NCBI GenBank assembly: GCA_902765885.1
Contig: CACXBN010000155.1
Span: 1-12,283, forward strand
Direction: 5' to 3'
Length of the DNA stretch: 12,283 nucleotides
Source: an uncultured Ruminococcus sp.
GTDB lineage: Bacteria; Bacillota; Clostridia; Oscillospirales; CAG-272
The notes beneath the pieces were generated by a model. That model saw only the letters and a program-made list of their open reading frames with translations. It was not told the origin of the DNA and ran no database searches. Positions 5,988-12,283 of the stretch are shown piece after piece (within the stretch, counting starts at the first letter, position 1; each line of letters opens with the position of its first letter). A program made the position numbers and the translations under genes.

Positions 5988-7307
5988 TTAACCGAACATG
6001 ATCTGGTTAACTATACCTTCAAGTCTTTCCTGTCTTCCGCTTCCGGGAAGTTCGGGTTTTCCCATCTTTTCGGCATAGGCAGCAAGTGATGCAAGATCCG
6101 TTTTCCCCTCAACTATATCCTTGCCTATCCCGGTTCTGTAACTGGAATAGCGCTCTTTTACAAACTCGTCTATTCTTCCGTCTTCTATTATCTCCGCTGC
6201 CTTGATAAGTCCGAGAGCAAATGTGTCCATACCGAGAATGTAGCTTTCAAACATGTCTTCGACTGTATAACTTGGTCTGCGGGCCTTGGAGTCAAAGTTG
6301 AATCCCCCTTTAAGTCCGCCTGCCTTAAGCACCTCATACATACACCATGTAGCTTCATATACGTCAAACGGGAATTCATCCGTGTCCCATCCGAGAAGCA
6401 TGTCTCCCTGGTTGGCATCAACTGAGCCTAACATCCCGTTGATTGCTGATATTCTGAGATCGTGGCGGAATGTGTGTCCCGCGAGTGTCGCATGGTTTGC
6501 CTCTATGTTCATCTGGAAATCCTTGTCCAGACCGTATTGACGAAGGAATCCTATTGCAGTCGCAGCATCAAAATCATACTGGTGCTTCATCGGTTCTTTC
6601 GGTTTCGGTTCTATATAGAAGTAGCCGTCAAAACCTATGCTTCTTCCGTAATCCACAGCCATGCGCATCAGTCTGGCTATGTTTTCCTGCTCGAATTTCA
6701 CATCTGTATTGAGGAGCGTCTCATATCCTTCACGTCCGCCCCAGAACACATATCCGCGTCCTCCGAATTTAACTGTAAGTTCGATGGCCTTTTTTATCTG
6801 GGCTGCTGCAAAAGCGAAAACATCAGCCGAATTCGAAGAGCCGGCACCGTTCATGTATCTGGGATTGGAGAACATATTTGCAGTGCCCCACAGACATTTT
6901 ATATCGGTTCCCTTCATTTTCTCGAGAATATAGTCCGATATCTCATCAAGTCTTCTGTTTGTTTCTTTGATATCATCAGCTTCCGGCACCAAGTCTACAT
7001 CATGGAAGCAGAAATATCTGATACCCATTTTTTTCATGAACTCAAATCCGGCATCCACCTTTGCCTTCGCATGTTCCATCGTGCCTTTTTCTTTTGCACC
7101 GAAAGACTTGTCGGCTGTGTCACGTCCGAACATATCTGTTCCGGCCGCACCAAGATTATGCCACCATGCCATAGCAAACGGGAGATGTTCACTCATCTTT
7201 TTTCCAAGTATTATTTTCTCGCTGTCGTAATATTTGAAAGCAAGAGGATTTTTGGACTTAGGTCCTTCATACTTGATTTCAGGAATGTTTTTGAAAATTT
7301 CGCTCAT
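5988..7307 (-). CDS. xylA: Xylose isomerase
   Basis: Cytoplasmic enzyme that interconverts D-xylose and D-xylulose (also D-glucose and D-fructose) using two divalent metals in a TIM barrel. At 439 residues it is the usual length for the longer, group II type. The family signatures are intact: FHDVDLVPEAD (101-111, catalytic H102) and IEPKPKEP (232-239). Metal ligands by comparison are E233, E269, H272, D297, D308, D310 and D339 (NFDSKARR); K235 is the active-site lysine. The ribosome binding site AAGGAG (7320-7315) lies within the last codons of xylB. The xylB stop TGA is separated from the xylA ATG by one base, a layout that suggests coupled translation. The gene comes last after alr and xylB, while xylA-xylB is the more common order. 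No terminator is visible after its stop codon. Confidence 0.97.
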   Translation of the reverse strand: MSEIFKNIPEIKYEGPKSKNPLAFKYYDSEKIILGKKMSEHLPFAMAWWHNLGAAGTDMFGRDTADKSFGAKEKGTMEHAKAKVDAGFEFMKKMGIRYFCFHDVDLVPEADDIKETNRRLDEISDYILEKMKGTDIKCLWGTANMFSNPRYMNGAGSSNSADVFAFAAAQIKKAIELTVKFGGRGYVFWGGREGYETLLNTDVKFEQENIARLMRMAVDYGRSIGFDGYFYIEPKPKEPMKHQYDFDAATAIGFLRQYGLDKDFQMNIEANHATLAGHTFRHDLRISAINGMLGSVDANQGDMLLGWDTDEFPFDVYEATWCMYEVLKAGGLKGGFNFDSKARRPSYTVEDMFESYILGMDTFALGLIKAAEIIEDGRIDEFVKERYSSYRTGIGKDIVEGKTDLASLAAYAEKMGKPELPGSGRQERLEGIVNQIMFG

Positions 7308-7308
7308 A

Positions 7309-8802
7309 TCAGTTCTCCTTCATTGTTTTGTATAAAGATTTAAGAGATGGGTATATCTGCTTGAAAATGCCGTACTTCTTTTCATACTTTTTCTGGATGG
7401 TCTCATCGGGATAAATAACTGCGGATATACCGCATAAGCTGTCAGCCGCCTCTTTAACGCTGCTGAATCTTCCGCATCCGACCATGGCAAGCAAAGCTCC
7501 TCCGTATCCGGGTCCCTCTTCAATCGATGGTATCTCAAGCCTTATGTTGAGAACATTCGCTATTATCTTTCTCCACAGTGGCGATTTTGCCCCGCCTCCG
7601 CATATTCTGCTGCTTTCAATTTTAATTCCCAGAGATTTTGCAACTTCAACGCTGTCGCGAATCGCAAATGCGACCCCTTCAAGCACTGAAAGGATCATGT
7701 CCTTTCGTGTTGTATCCATGCTCATTCCCACAAATGCCGCTCTGGCATCAGTATCGTTTATCGGAATTCTTTCACCCATAAGATACGGCAGGAAGAATGT
7801 CCTGTTTTCTCCCAGGTCTTTGTCTTCTATGTTTTTTTGTTCTCCTGCATAATCGCTTGTTCCGAATATATCTTCGCACAGCCATTTATTGCAGCTTGCT
7901 GCTGATAGCATGCATCCCATAAGGTGATATCCGCCGTCCGCATGTGCAAATGCGTGAAGAGCATTATTTGTGTCCACTCTGAATTTCTCGGATGAAATGA
8001 ACACTGTTCCGGAAGTGCCAAGTGAAATGTTGCATCCTCCGTCACCTACAATACCGGTTCCCACAGCCGCTGCGGCGTTGTCTCCCGCACCTGCTATGAC
8101 TTTGACATTACCGGAAAGTCCGAGCTGCTTAGCAACATCCGGCTTAACGCAGCCAACAACATCTGCGCTTTCATAAAGCCCCGGCATAATGCTTTCTTCA
8201 ATACCGCATATCGAAAGCATTTCTTTTGACCAGCACTTGTGTTTAACATCCAGGAGAAGCATTCCAGATGCGTCTGAATAGTCACAGCAGTGAACTCCCG
8301 TCAGTTTATAGTTGATATAATCCTTCGGAAGCATCAGCTTCGAGATTTTAAAGAAATTTTCAGGTTCGTTGTTTTTGACCCACAGCACCTTTGGCGCGGT
8401 AAATCCGGCAAATGCTATGTTTGCCGTCAGCTCGGATAGCCTTTGCTTGCCGATTACATTGTTAAGATAATCGACTTCCCTGAATGTTCTGCCGTCATTC
8501 CACAGAATGGCAGGTCTGATCACATTGTCATCTGAATCAAGGATCACAAGGCCATGCATCTGCCCTCCGCAGCCTATACCATCAACAAGCCCGGGATCTA
8601 TCCCTCTCATAATGGCTTTTACTCCGTCGATCACAGCTTTCCACCAGTCTTCGGGTTCCTGCTCCGACCATCCGGGATTAGGAAACACAAGCGGGTATTC
8701 TCTGCTTTCGGTCCTGATGACCTTTCCGTCTTCATCCACGAGAAGAATTTTGACTGCAGATGTTCCGAGATCAATACCCAGATACAAATGTTTCGGATCC
8801 AT
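7309..8802 (-). CDS. xylB: Xylulokinase (FGGY carbohydrate kinase)
   Basis: Phosphorylates D-xylulose with ATP to D-xylulose 5-phosphate, the entry to the pentose phosphate pathway. At 497 residues it is typical for the family. Motifs in order: phosphate-1 loop DLGTSAVK (11-18), GQMHG (80-84) with the sugar-contacting histidine H83 as in known xylulokinases, catalytic base D241 in GAGDNAAAAVG, phosphate-2 SLGTSGTVF (260-268), and the adenosine motif GGGAKSPLW (402-410). The GQMHG motif and the xylA partner favour xylulokinase over glycerol, ribulose or gluconate kinase. The ribosome binding site GGAGG (8813-8809) is in the final codons of alr. The alr stop TAG and the xylB ATG are separated by one base. 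Confidence 0.96.
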   Translation of the reverse strand: MDPKHLYLGIDLGTSAVKILLVDEDGKVIRTESREYPLVFPNPGWSEQEPEDWWKAVIDGVKAIMRGIDPGLVDGIGCGGQMHGLVILDSDDNVIRPAILWNDGRTFREVDYLNNVIGKQRLSELTANIAFAGFTAPKVLWVKNNEPENFFKISKLMLPKDYINYKLTGVHCCDYSDASGMLLLDVKHKCWSKEMLSICGIEESIMPGLYESADVVGCVKPDVAKQLGLSGNVKVIAGAGDNAAAAVGTGIVGDGGCNISLGTSGTVFISSEKFRVDTNNALHAFAHADGGYHLMGCMLSAASCNKWLCEDIFGTSDYAGEQKNIEDKDLGENRTFFLPYLMGERIPINDTDARAAFVGMSMDTTRKDMILSVLEGVAFAIRDSVEVAKSLGIKIESSRICGGGAKSPLWRKIIANVLNIRLEIPSIEEGPGYGGALLAMVGCGRFSSVKEAADSLCGISAVIYPDETIQKKYEKKYGIFKQIYPSLKSLYKTMKEN

Positions 8803-8803
8803 A

Positions 8804-10018
8804 CTATTCCTCCATTATTCTCGGTACTCTTTTGCTGACTTTACATATTACTTCATAATTGATTGTGCCGGCGGTCTTAGCAAGGGCGTTGGTGGAAGCT
8901 CCGTCATCTCCGCCAAAAAGAATAACATGATCGCCGATCTTGACATCACTGTCGCCGATCTCCGGAGTGATATCAATCATAAACTGATCCATGCATATTC
9001 TTCCGATTTGCCTGTAGCTTTTGCCGTTTATTCTAACGTTACACCCTCCGTAAGCTCTCTCAAATCCGTCAGCATAGCCGGCAGCCACCGTTGCCACCAG
9101 CTTTTCACCGTCGGATTCATACGTGGCGCCGTAGCTTATCCTGTCCCCGCGATGCACTTTATGTATATGTGTAACGGTTGATTCGAATCTCATTACCGGA
9201 GAAAATCTCTCATCGACTGCGCCATTAGGCATAAGGCCATAAATAATCACTCCTGCTCTGACTGCATCAAAATACGCTTCCGGCAGCTCCAGAGAAGCAG
9301 CAGAATTCGCAGCATGGATCAATCCGGGATCAATATTGATTTCCCTGAGTCTATTTATAAGCTGTGTGAATCTCCTGAGCTGCAATGCCGTGTAACCGCC
9401 GTAGTTTTCAAAGCCGTGAACTGTTTTTTTATCCATAAGCTCATCATCAGCGGATGAGAAATGTGTAAACAAACCGCAGACATCCAGTTCGGAATCAACA
9501 GATATTCTCCTTATGTTTTCTGCAGTTTCGCCGATGTGGTTTTCGTCCGAAATAAAGCCCACACGATTCATTCCGGTATCTGCTTTTATATGCACCTTGA
9601 GCTTTTTGTCCGTGCCATGTTCCGCATTGTATTTTCTTACTGCTGTATCAAGTTCCATGGCATTTTCACATGACACTACGGCACAAGTAATATCTTCCTC
9701 AAGCATATCCGGGATGTTTTCGGGATCTATTCTTCCCAGAATCAGGATATCGGGATGTCTTCCGTTTTCATTCTCTATTTTCCGCAGTTCACAGGCTTCA
9801 TCTTCTGATGATACGGCAAAGAAATCACAGCCGGCATCTCCTAGCGATTTTGCCACTGCTTCAATGCCGTGGCCGTAAGCATCAGCCTTGACGACACAGA
9901 TCACCTTCGGAGTTTTTACTCCAGCTATTCTCGCCTTTTCTTCAACTGTTTTCTCAAAATTGATATAGTTGTTTATTAAAGCCTTTTTGCTGATATATGC
10001 TATATTTTTATGTTTCAC
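8804..10018 (-). CDS. alr: Alanine racemase
   Basis: PLP enzyme that interconverts L- and D-alanine, supplying D-alanine for peptidoglycan. It is 404 residues, slightly above the usual 360-390. The PLP lysine is K44 in VVKADAYGHG, the second catalytic base is Y296 in RISYGATY, R254 (RAGVIIYG) fits the arginine contacting the pyridine nitrogen, and K145 (IKADTGMNRVGF) fits the carbamylated lysine. The active site is complete. The start is GTG at 10018, ten bases downstream of GGGAGG (10033-10028). It is the first gene of alr-xylB-xylA, an unusual partner for xylose genes. Its promoter is unclear. TTGCCA and TATCAA on the - strand (10113-10108 and 10089-10084, 18 apart) are weak candidates, and a terminator-like hairpin stands directly before the ribosome binding site. 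It may be the housekeeping racemase or a second copy; the window cannot tell. Confidence 0.95.
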   Translation of the reverse strand: MKHKNIAYISKKALINNYINFEKTVEEKARIAGVKTPKVICVVKADAYGHGIEAVAKSLGDAGCDFFAVSSEDEACELRKIENENGRHPDILILGRIDPENIPDMLEEDITCAVVSCENAMELDTAVRKYNAEHGTDKKLKVHIKADTGMNRVGFISDENHIGETAENIRRISVDSELDVCGLFTHFSSADDELMDKKTVHGFENYGGYTALQLRRFTQLINRLREINIDPGLIHAANSAASLELPEAYFDAVRAGVIIYGLMPNGAVDERFSPVMRFESTVTHIHKVHRGDRISYGATYESDGEKLVATVAAGYADGFERAYGGCNVRINGKSYRQIGRICMDQFMIDITPEIGDSDVKIGDHVILFGGDDGASTNALAKTAGTINYEVICKVSKRVPRIMEE

Positions 10019-10036
10019 AAAACCTTGCCTCCCGGC

Positions 10037-10086
10037 AAAAAATAAGAAATTCCGAGTGCTGCCTAATACACAAGCACTCGGAATTT
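10037..10086 (-). terminator. Perfect 14-bp hairpin with T-rich tail directly upstream of alr
   Basis: On the - strand, arms 10086-10073 and 10060-10047 are perfect reverse complements of 14 bases (AAATTCCGAGTGCT and its complement), with a 12-base loop. The tail CTTATTTTTT (10046-10037) follows. It has the form of a strong Rho-independent terminator for the 10171-10707 gene. However, it ends only a few bases before the alr ribosome binding site (10033-10028), leaving no room for a promoter between them, so alr transcripts may have to read through it. Confidence 0.75.
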
Positions 10087-10099
10087 GATAAAATCAAAT
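10083..10099 (-). repeat. Small palindrome overlapping the first arm of the alr leader hairpin
   Basis: ATTTGAT (10083-10089) and ATCAAAT (10093-10099) are perfect seven-base arms around AAA. The repeat shares bases 10083-10086 with the 14-bp hairpin arm. It could be an operator or a small competing hairpin. Nothing else recognisable lies in 10100-10170. Confidence 0.35.
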
Positions 10100-10170
10100 C
10101 AATGCTGATGGCAACTCTTATAGTTGACTCACTGTGATATCAGCTCTTGCATTGAGAACTGTATGGTCAA

Positions 10171-10707
10171 TCAGTGTGATACGGTTGTCACCACAGTGTT
10201 TCTGTTGTAAAATTTCATGCTTTTAAGCATCTTATTGGTAACTTCGAAGAAGATAACTGTCTTCTTTCCGTCTTTTTCGGAAACCGCAAAGTATGAATCC
10301 GGGCTCTTCATATCGCCTCGGAAATCCTTTGTCACGTCAGCAGATGACCATTTATCTTTATATTCATCTGTGGCCGGAGCAATAATGGAGTATGAAGAAA
10401 CGAGATCTTCAGATACTACTTTTCCCTTGCCGCTGGCGTTGAGCTCGCTTATCACGAGTTTTGCGTTGGCAACTTCATATTTGCGTTCTTCTTTTACGAG
10501 TCTTTGAGTAAAGAATATCAATGCGATAAACAGCGGAACGACTATCGTCGCCCATATTGCTGCAGCACCGCTTGTAACTGCAATAATTACGCCGAAAACT
10601 ACTATGACAAGAATGTATAGAGCTATCAACAGCATTTTTTTCTGCTTTGTTTTTCCTTCTGCTTTTTTTGCGACTGTATATTCAGCATAGTTTACGGATT
10701 CTTCCAT
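10171..10707 (-). CDS. Two-helix membrane protein of unknown function, possibly DUF6106-like
   Basis: 178 residues. Residues 1-24 are charged (KKAEGKTKQKK), followed by two close hydrophobic helices at about 25-46 and 49-67. The rest (68-178) is soluble and predicted to face the same side as the N-terminus, which the positive-inside rule places in the cytoplasm. The C-terminal part (RKYEV..., SIIAPATDEYKDKW, DSYFAVSEKDGKKTVIFFEVTNKMLKSMKFYNRNTVV) resembles my memory of DUF6106, a small membrane family of Clostridia whose function is unknown. That match is uncertain. The start is fixed by AAGGAGA (10721-10715), seven bases before ATG. The gene has its own promoter (10788-10760) and ends before the alr leader hairpin. 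It has no clear link to uvrB or alr. Confidence 0.75.
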   Translation of the reverse strand: MEESVNYAEYTVAKKAEGKTKQKKMLLIALYILVIVVFGVIIAVTSGAAAIWATIVVPLFIALIFFTQRLVKEERKYEVANAKLVISELNASGKGKVVSEDLVSSYSIIAPATDEYKDKWSSADVTKDFRGDMKSPDSYFAVSEKDGKKTVIFFEVTNKMLKSMKFYNRNTVVTTVSH

Positions 10708-10733
10708 AACATCTTCTCCTTAATGATTTCTCT

Positions 10734-10753
10734 TATGCACAAACATATGCACA
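10734..10753 (-). repeat. Tandem TGTGCATA repeats in the 5' leader of the two-helix membrane protein gene
   Basis: TATGCACA occurs at 10734-10741 and again at 10746-10753 (read as TGTGCATA on the - strand), exactly 12 bases apart. They fall at about +1 to +20 of the predicted transcript. An eight-base palindrome CACATGTG (10769-10776) lies in the promoter spacer. Together these could be a regulator site. Confidence 0.3.
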
Positions 10754-10759
10754 TCTGGA

Positions 10760-10788
10760 ATTATACCACACATGTGAGTCAATAACAA
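10760..10788 (-). promoter_or_regulatory. Extended -10 promoter of the two-helix membrane protein gene
   Basis: On the - strand TTGTTA (10788-10783) is followed after 17 bases by a perfect TATAAT (10765-10760), preceded by TGG, an extended -10 (TGn) element. The predicted transcript start is near 10753, about 45 bases before the ATG. Confidence 0.75.
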
Positions 10789-10789
10789 G

Positions 10790-10816
10790 AAAACATGCAA
10801 ATGATTATGCATTTTT
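10790..10816 (-). terminator. Weak hairpin after uvrB, possible terminator
   Basis: ATGCA (10795-10799) pairs with TGCAT (10808-10812). After a bulged base, AAAA (10790-10793) pairs with TTTT (10813-10816). On the - strand the tail is TTTTCTTGTT. It lies about 20 bases after the uvrB stop codon. The stem is AT-rich and short, so uvrB transcription may run on into the next gene. Confidence 0.35.
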
Positions 10817-10836
10817 GTTTCGAGTCATTATCGTCA

Positions 10837-12283
10837 TTATTTGCCTGCCGCTGATGACAGTTCCTTTATCTTATCCCTGAGATATGCGGCTTCTTCGAAT
10901 CTCAGATCCTTTGCAGCCTTTTTCATTTCAAGAGTAAGTTTCTCTATCATCACTTCGTTTGGAACCGCTGACACGTCTTTCTTATCCTGGTTTCTCTTTC
11001 TTCCCTTGCCTTTGGAGGAATCGTCGGTCCCTATCTGTATGATATCCATGATCTTTTTCTCGATGGACTTGGGAGTGATTCCGTGCATCTCGTTATATGC
11101 TTTCTGGATTTCTCTTCTCCTGTTTGTCTCATCCACCGCATCCTTTATGGATTTTGTCATAACATCAGCATAAAGAATGACCTTGCCGTTCACATTTCTT
11201 GCAGCACGGCCGATCATCTGAATGAGGGACCTTGTGGAGCGGAACAAACCCTCTTTGTCCGCATCAAGAATGGCAACAAGAGTGACCTCAGGCAAGTCAA
11301 TACCCTCTCTCAGAAGATTGATGCCTACAAGCACATCATACATGCCCATTCTGAGGTCTCGTATCAGTTCTGCTCTTTCCATGGTTTCGATGTTGTGATG
11401 GATGTATTTGACCTTGATATCCTGTGATGACAGGTATTCCGTCAGATCCTCTGCCATTTTTTTGGTAAGTGTGGTAACAAGAACTCTTTCGCCTTTGTCT
11501 GTTCTTTCCTTTATTTCCCCGATAAGGTCATCGACCTGAGTTTCGATAGGTCTGATTTCTATTTCAGGGTCCACAAGTCCCGTAGGCCTGATTATCTGCT
11601 CCACTATCTGTTCGGAAGAATTTATTTCAAACTCAGCAGGTGTTGCCGATACCATTATTGTCTGGCCTATTTTTTTCTCGAATTCCTCAAAGAACAGCGG
11701 CCTGTTGTCATATGCCGACGGAAGCCTGAATCCATAGTCTATCAGATTCTTTTTCCTTGCCCTGTCTCCGCCGCTCATACCTCTGACCTGAGGTATTGTA
11801 ACATGACTTTCATCTATGAATGTAATGAAATCATCGGGAAAATAGTCAAGAAGGCAGTATGGTGTTGCACCCGGTTCTCTTCCTGCGAATATTCTCGAAT
11901 AGTTTTCGACCCCTGAACAGTAGCCAACTTCCTTAAGCATCTCCAGATCATATCTCGTGCGTTCTCTGAGTCTCTGAGCCTCAACAAATCTGTCCTGGTC
12001 TTCAAACCATTTGCATCTTTCTTCAAGCTCTTCTTCTATCTCCCTGAATGCTTTCTCCTTGAGTCCGGGATTGAGCACATAATGCGTAGCCGGATAAATC
12101 GGATAATAATTGATATAGTTTATTACTTTGCCTGACAGAGGGTCTATCTCCGAAAGCCTGTCGATCTCGTCTCCGAAAAATTCCGCTCTGATGGCTTTTC
12201 CGGAGTTTCCGGCAGGATATATCTCGACCGTATCCCCTCTCACCCTGAACTTGTCCCTGATGAAATTTATATCGTTTCTTTCA
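10837..12283 (-). CDS. uvrB: UvrABC system protein B (excinuclease subunit), 5' end cut by the window edge
   Basis: Damage-verifying subunit of nucleotide excision repair: it receives damaged DNA from UvrA and recruits UvrC for incision. About 481 residues are visible. The frame is open to the window edge (first full codon at 12282), and an apparent GTG start at 12243 is inside the gene, since the preceding residues (FIRDKFRVRGD) match UvrB. Against a usual length of about 660, roughly 175 N-terminal residues are missing, including the Walker A motif and the beta-hairpin. Present are the DESH box (motif II, fragment residues 157-160), VSATPAEFE (motif III), GINLLREGIDLPEV (motif V), QMIGRAARN (motif VI) and the C-terminal UVR coiled-coil domain that contacts UvrC (about 444-478, LRFEEAAYLRDKI). 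A low-complexity basic linker (KGKGRKRNQDKK) precedes the UVR domain. The visible part is intact. Confidence 0.97.
   Translation of the reverse strand, partial: ERNDINFIRDKFRVRGDTVEIYPAGNSGKAIRAEFFGDEIDRLSEIDPLSGKVINYINYYPIYPATHYVLNPGLKEKAFREIEEELEERCKWFEDQDRFVEAQRLRERTRYDLEMLKEVGYCSGVENYSRIFAGREPGATPYCLLDYFPDDFITFIDESHVTIPQVRGMSGGDRARKKNLIDYGFRLPSAYDNRPLFFEEFEKKIGQTIMVSATPAEFEINSSEQIVEQIIRPTGLVDPEIEIRPIETQVDDLIGEIKERTDKGERVLVTTLTKKMAEDLTEYLSSQDIKVKYIHHNIETMERAELIRDLRMGMYDVLVGINLLREGIDLPEVTLVAILDADKEGLFRSTRSLIQMIGRAARNVNGKVILYADVMTKSIKDAVDETNRRREIQKAYNEMHGITPKSIEKKIMDIIQIGTDDSSKGKGRKRNQDKKDVSAVPNEVMIEKLTLEMKKAAKDLRFEEAAYLRDKIKELSSAAGK

Noticed and set aside
6462..7343. Long open frame of 293 codons on the + strand
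   Set aside because: It lies antisense to xylA, whose motifs are complete. Its translation is rich in Cys, His, Phe and Ser with no recognisable domain, as expected for an antisense shadow.
8507..9181. Open frame of 224 codons on the + strand over alr and xylB
   Set aside because: Antisense to two well-supported genes, composition is Ser/Pro-rich and no domain is seen.
10087..10200. Near-repeats CACTGTGAT (10130-10138) and CAGTGTGAT (10172-10180)
   Set aside because: Only two imperfect copies, one inside the end of a coding sequence; chance similarity is the simpler explanation.
12243..12243. GTG at 12243 as the start of uvrB
   Set aside because: The frame stays open to the window edge, and the residues before it (FIRDKFR) match the interior of UvrB, so this is an internal valine codon.

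Overview
The window looks like a chromosomal piece of an anaerobic Gram-positive bacterium of the Clostridia type (Bacillota). This is inferred from three things: AAGGAGA/GGAGG ribosome binding sites close to nearly every start, an exported protein carrying three S-layer homology (SLH) domains, and the general look of the proteins (zinc-ribbon DUF4870-like protein, group II-type xylose isomerase, small two-helix membrane protein). Base composition is moderate and even. I see no rRNA, tRNA, CRISPR array, insertion sequence, integrase or phage gene, and no broken gene. Genus and species cannot be named from the sequence.

Layout. Three genes run rightward on the + strand: a PLP-dependent aminotransferase (188-1492), a CPA2-type cation:proton antiporter (1579-2871), and an exported three-part surface protein made of SLH domains, a type I phosphodiesterase/alkaline-phosphatase-fold domain and a LamG-like domain (2935-5139). 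Five genes and one gene fragment run leftward on the - strand. Read in their own direction they are the uvrB 3' part (12283-10837), a two-helix membrane protein of unknown function (10707-10171), then alr (10018-8804), xylB (8802-7309) and xylA (7307-5988) in a tight row, and a zinc-ribbon membrane protein (5907-5455). The two sets converge at 5140-5454, which holds a strong + strand terminator (5213-5252) and a two-way terminator (5368-5410).

How the genes work together. XylA converts D-xylose to D-xylulose and XylB phosphorylates it to xylulose 5-phosphate for the pentose phosphate pathway. They are joined to an alanine racemase gene, whose product supplies D-alanine for peptidoglycan. Both junctions have the same form: stop codon, one base, ATG, with the downstream gene's ribosome binding site inside the last codons of the upstream gene. 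The three are therefore almost certainly co-transcribed and probably translationally coupled. No xylose regulator or transporter is visible. The remaining genes look like independent units; several have recognisable sigma-70-type (sigma-A) promoters.

No wholly new multi-gene system is evident. The points most worth a second look are the alr-xylB-xylA coupling, the perfect 14-bp hairpin lying directly in front of the alr ribosome binding site, the SLH/phosphodiesterase/LamG protein, and a perfect palindrome at the predicted transcription start of the zinc-ribbon gene.
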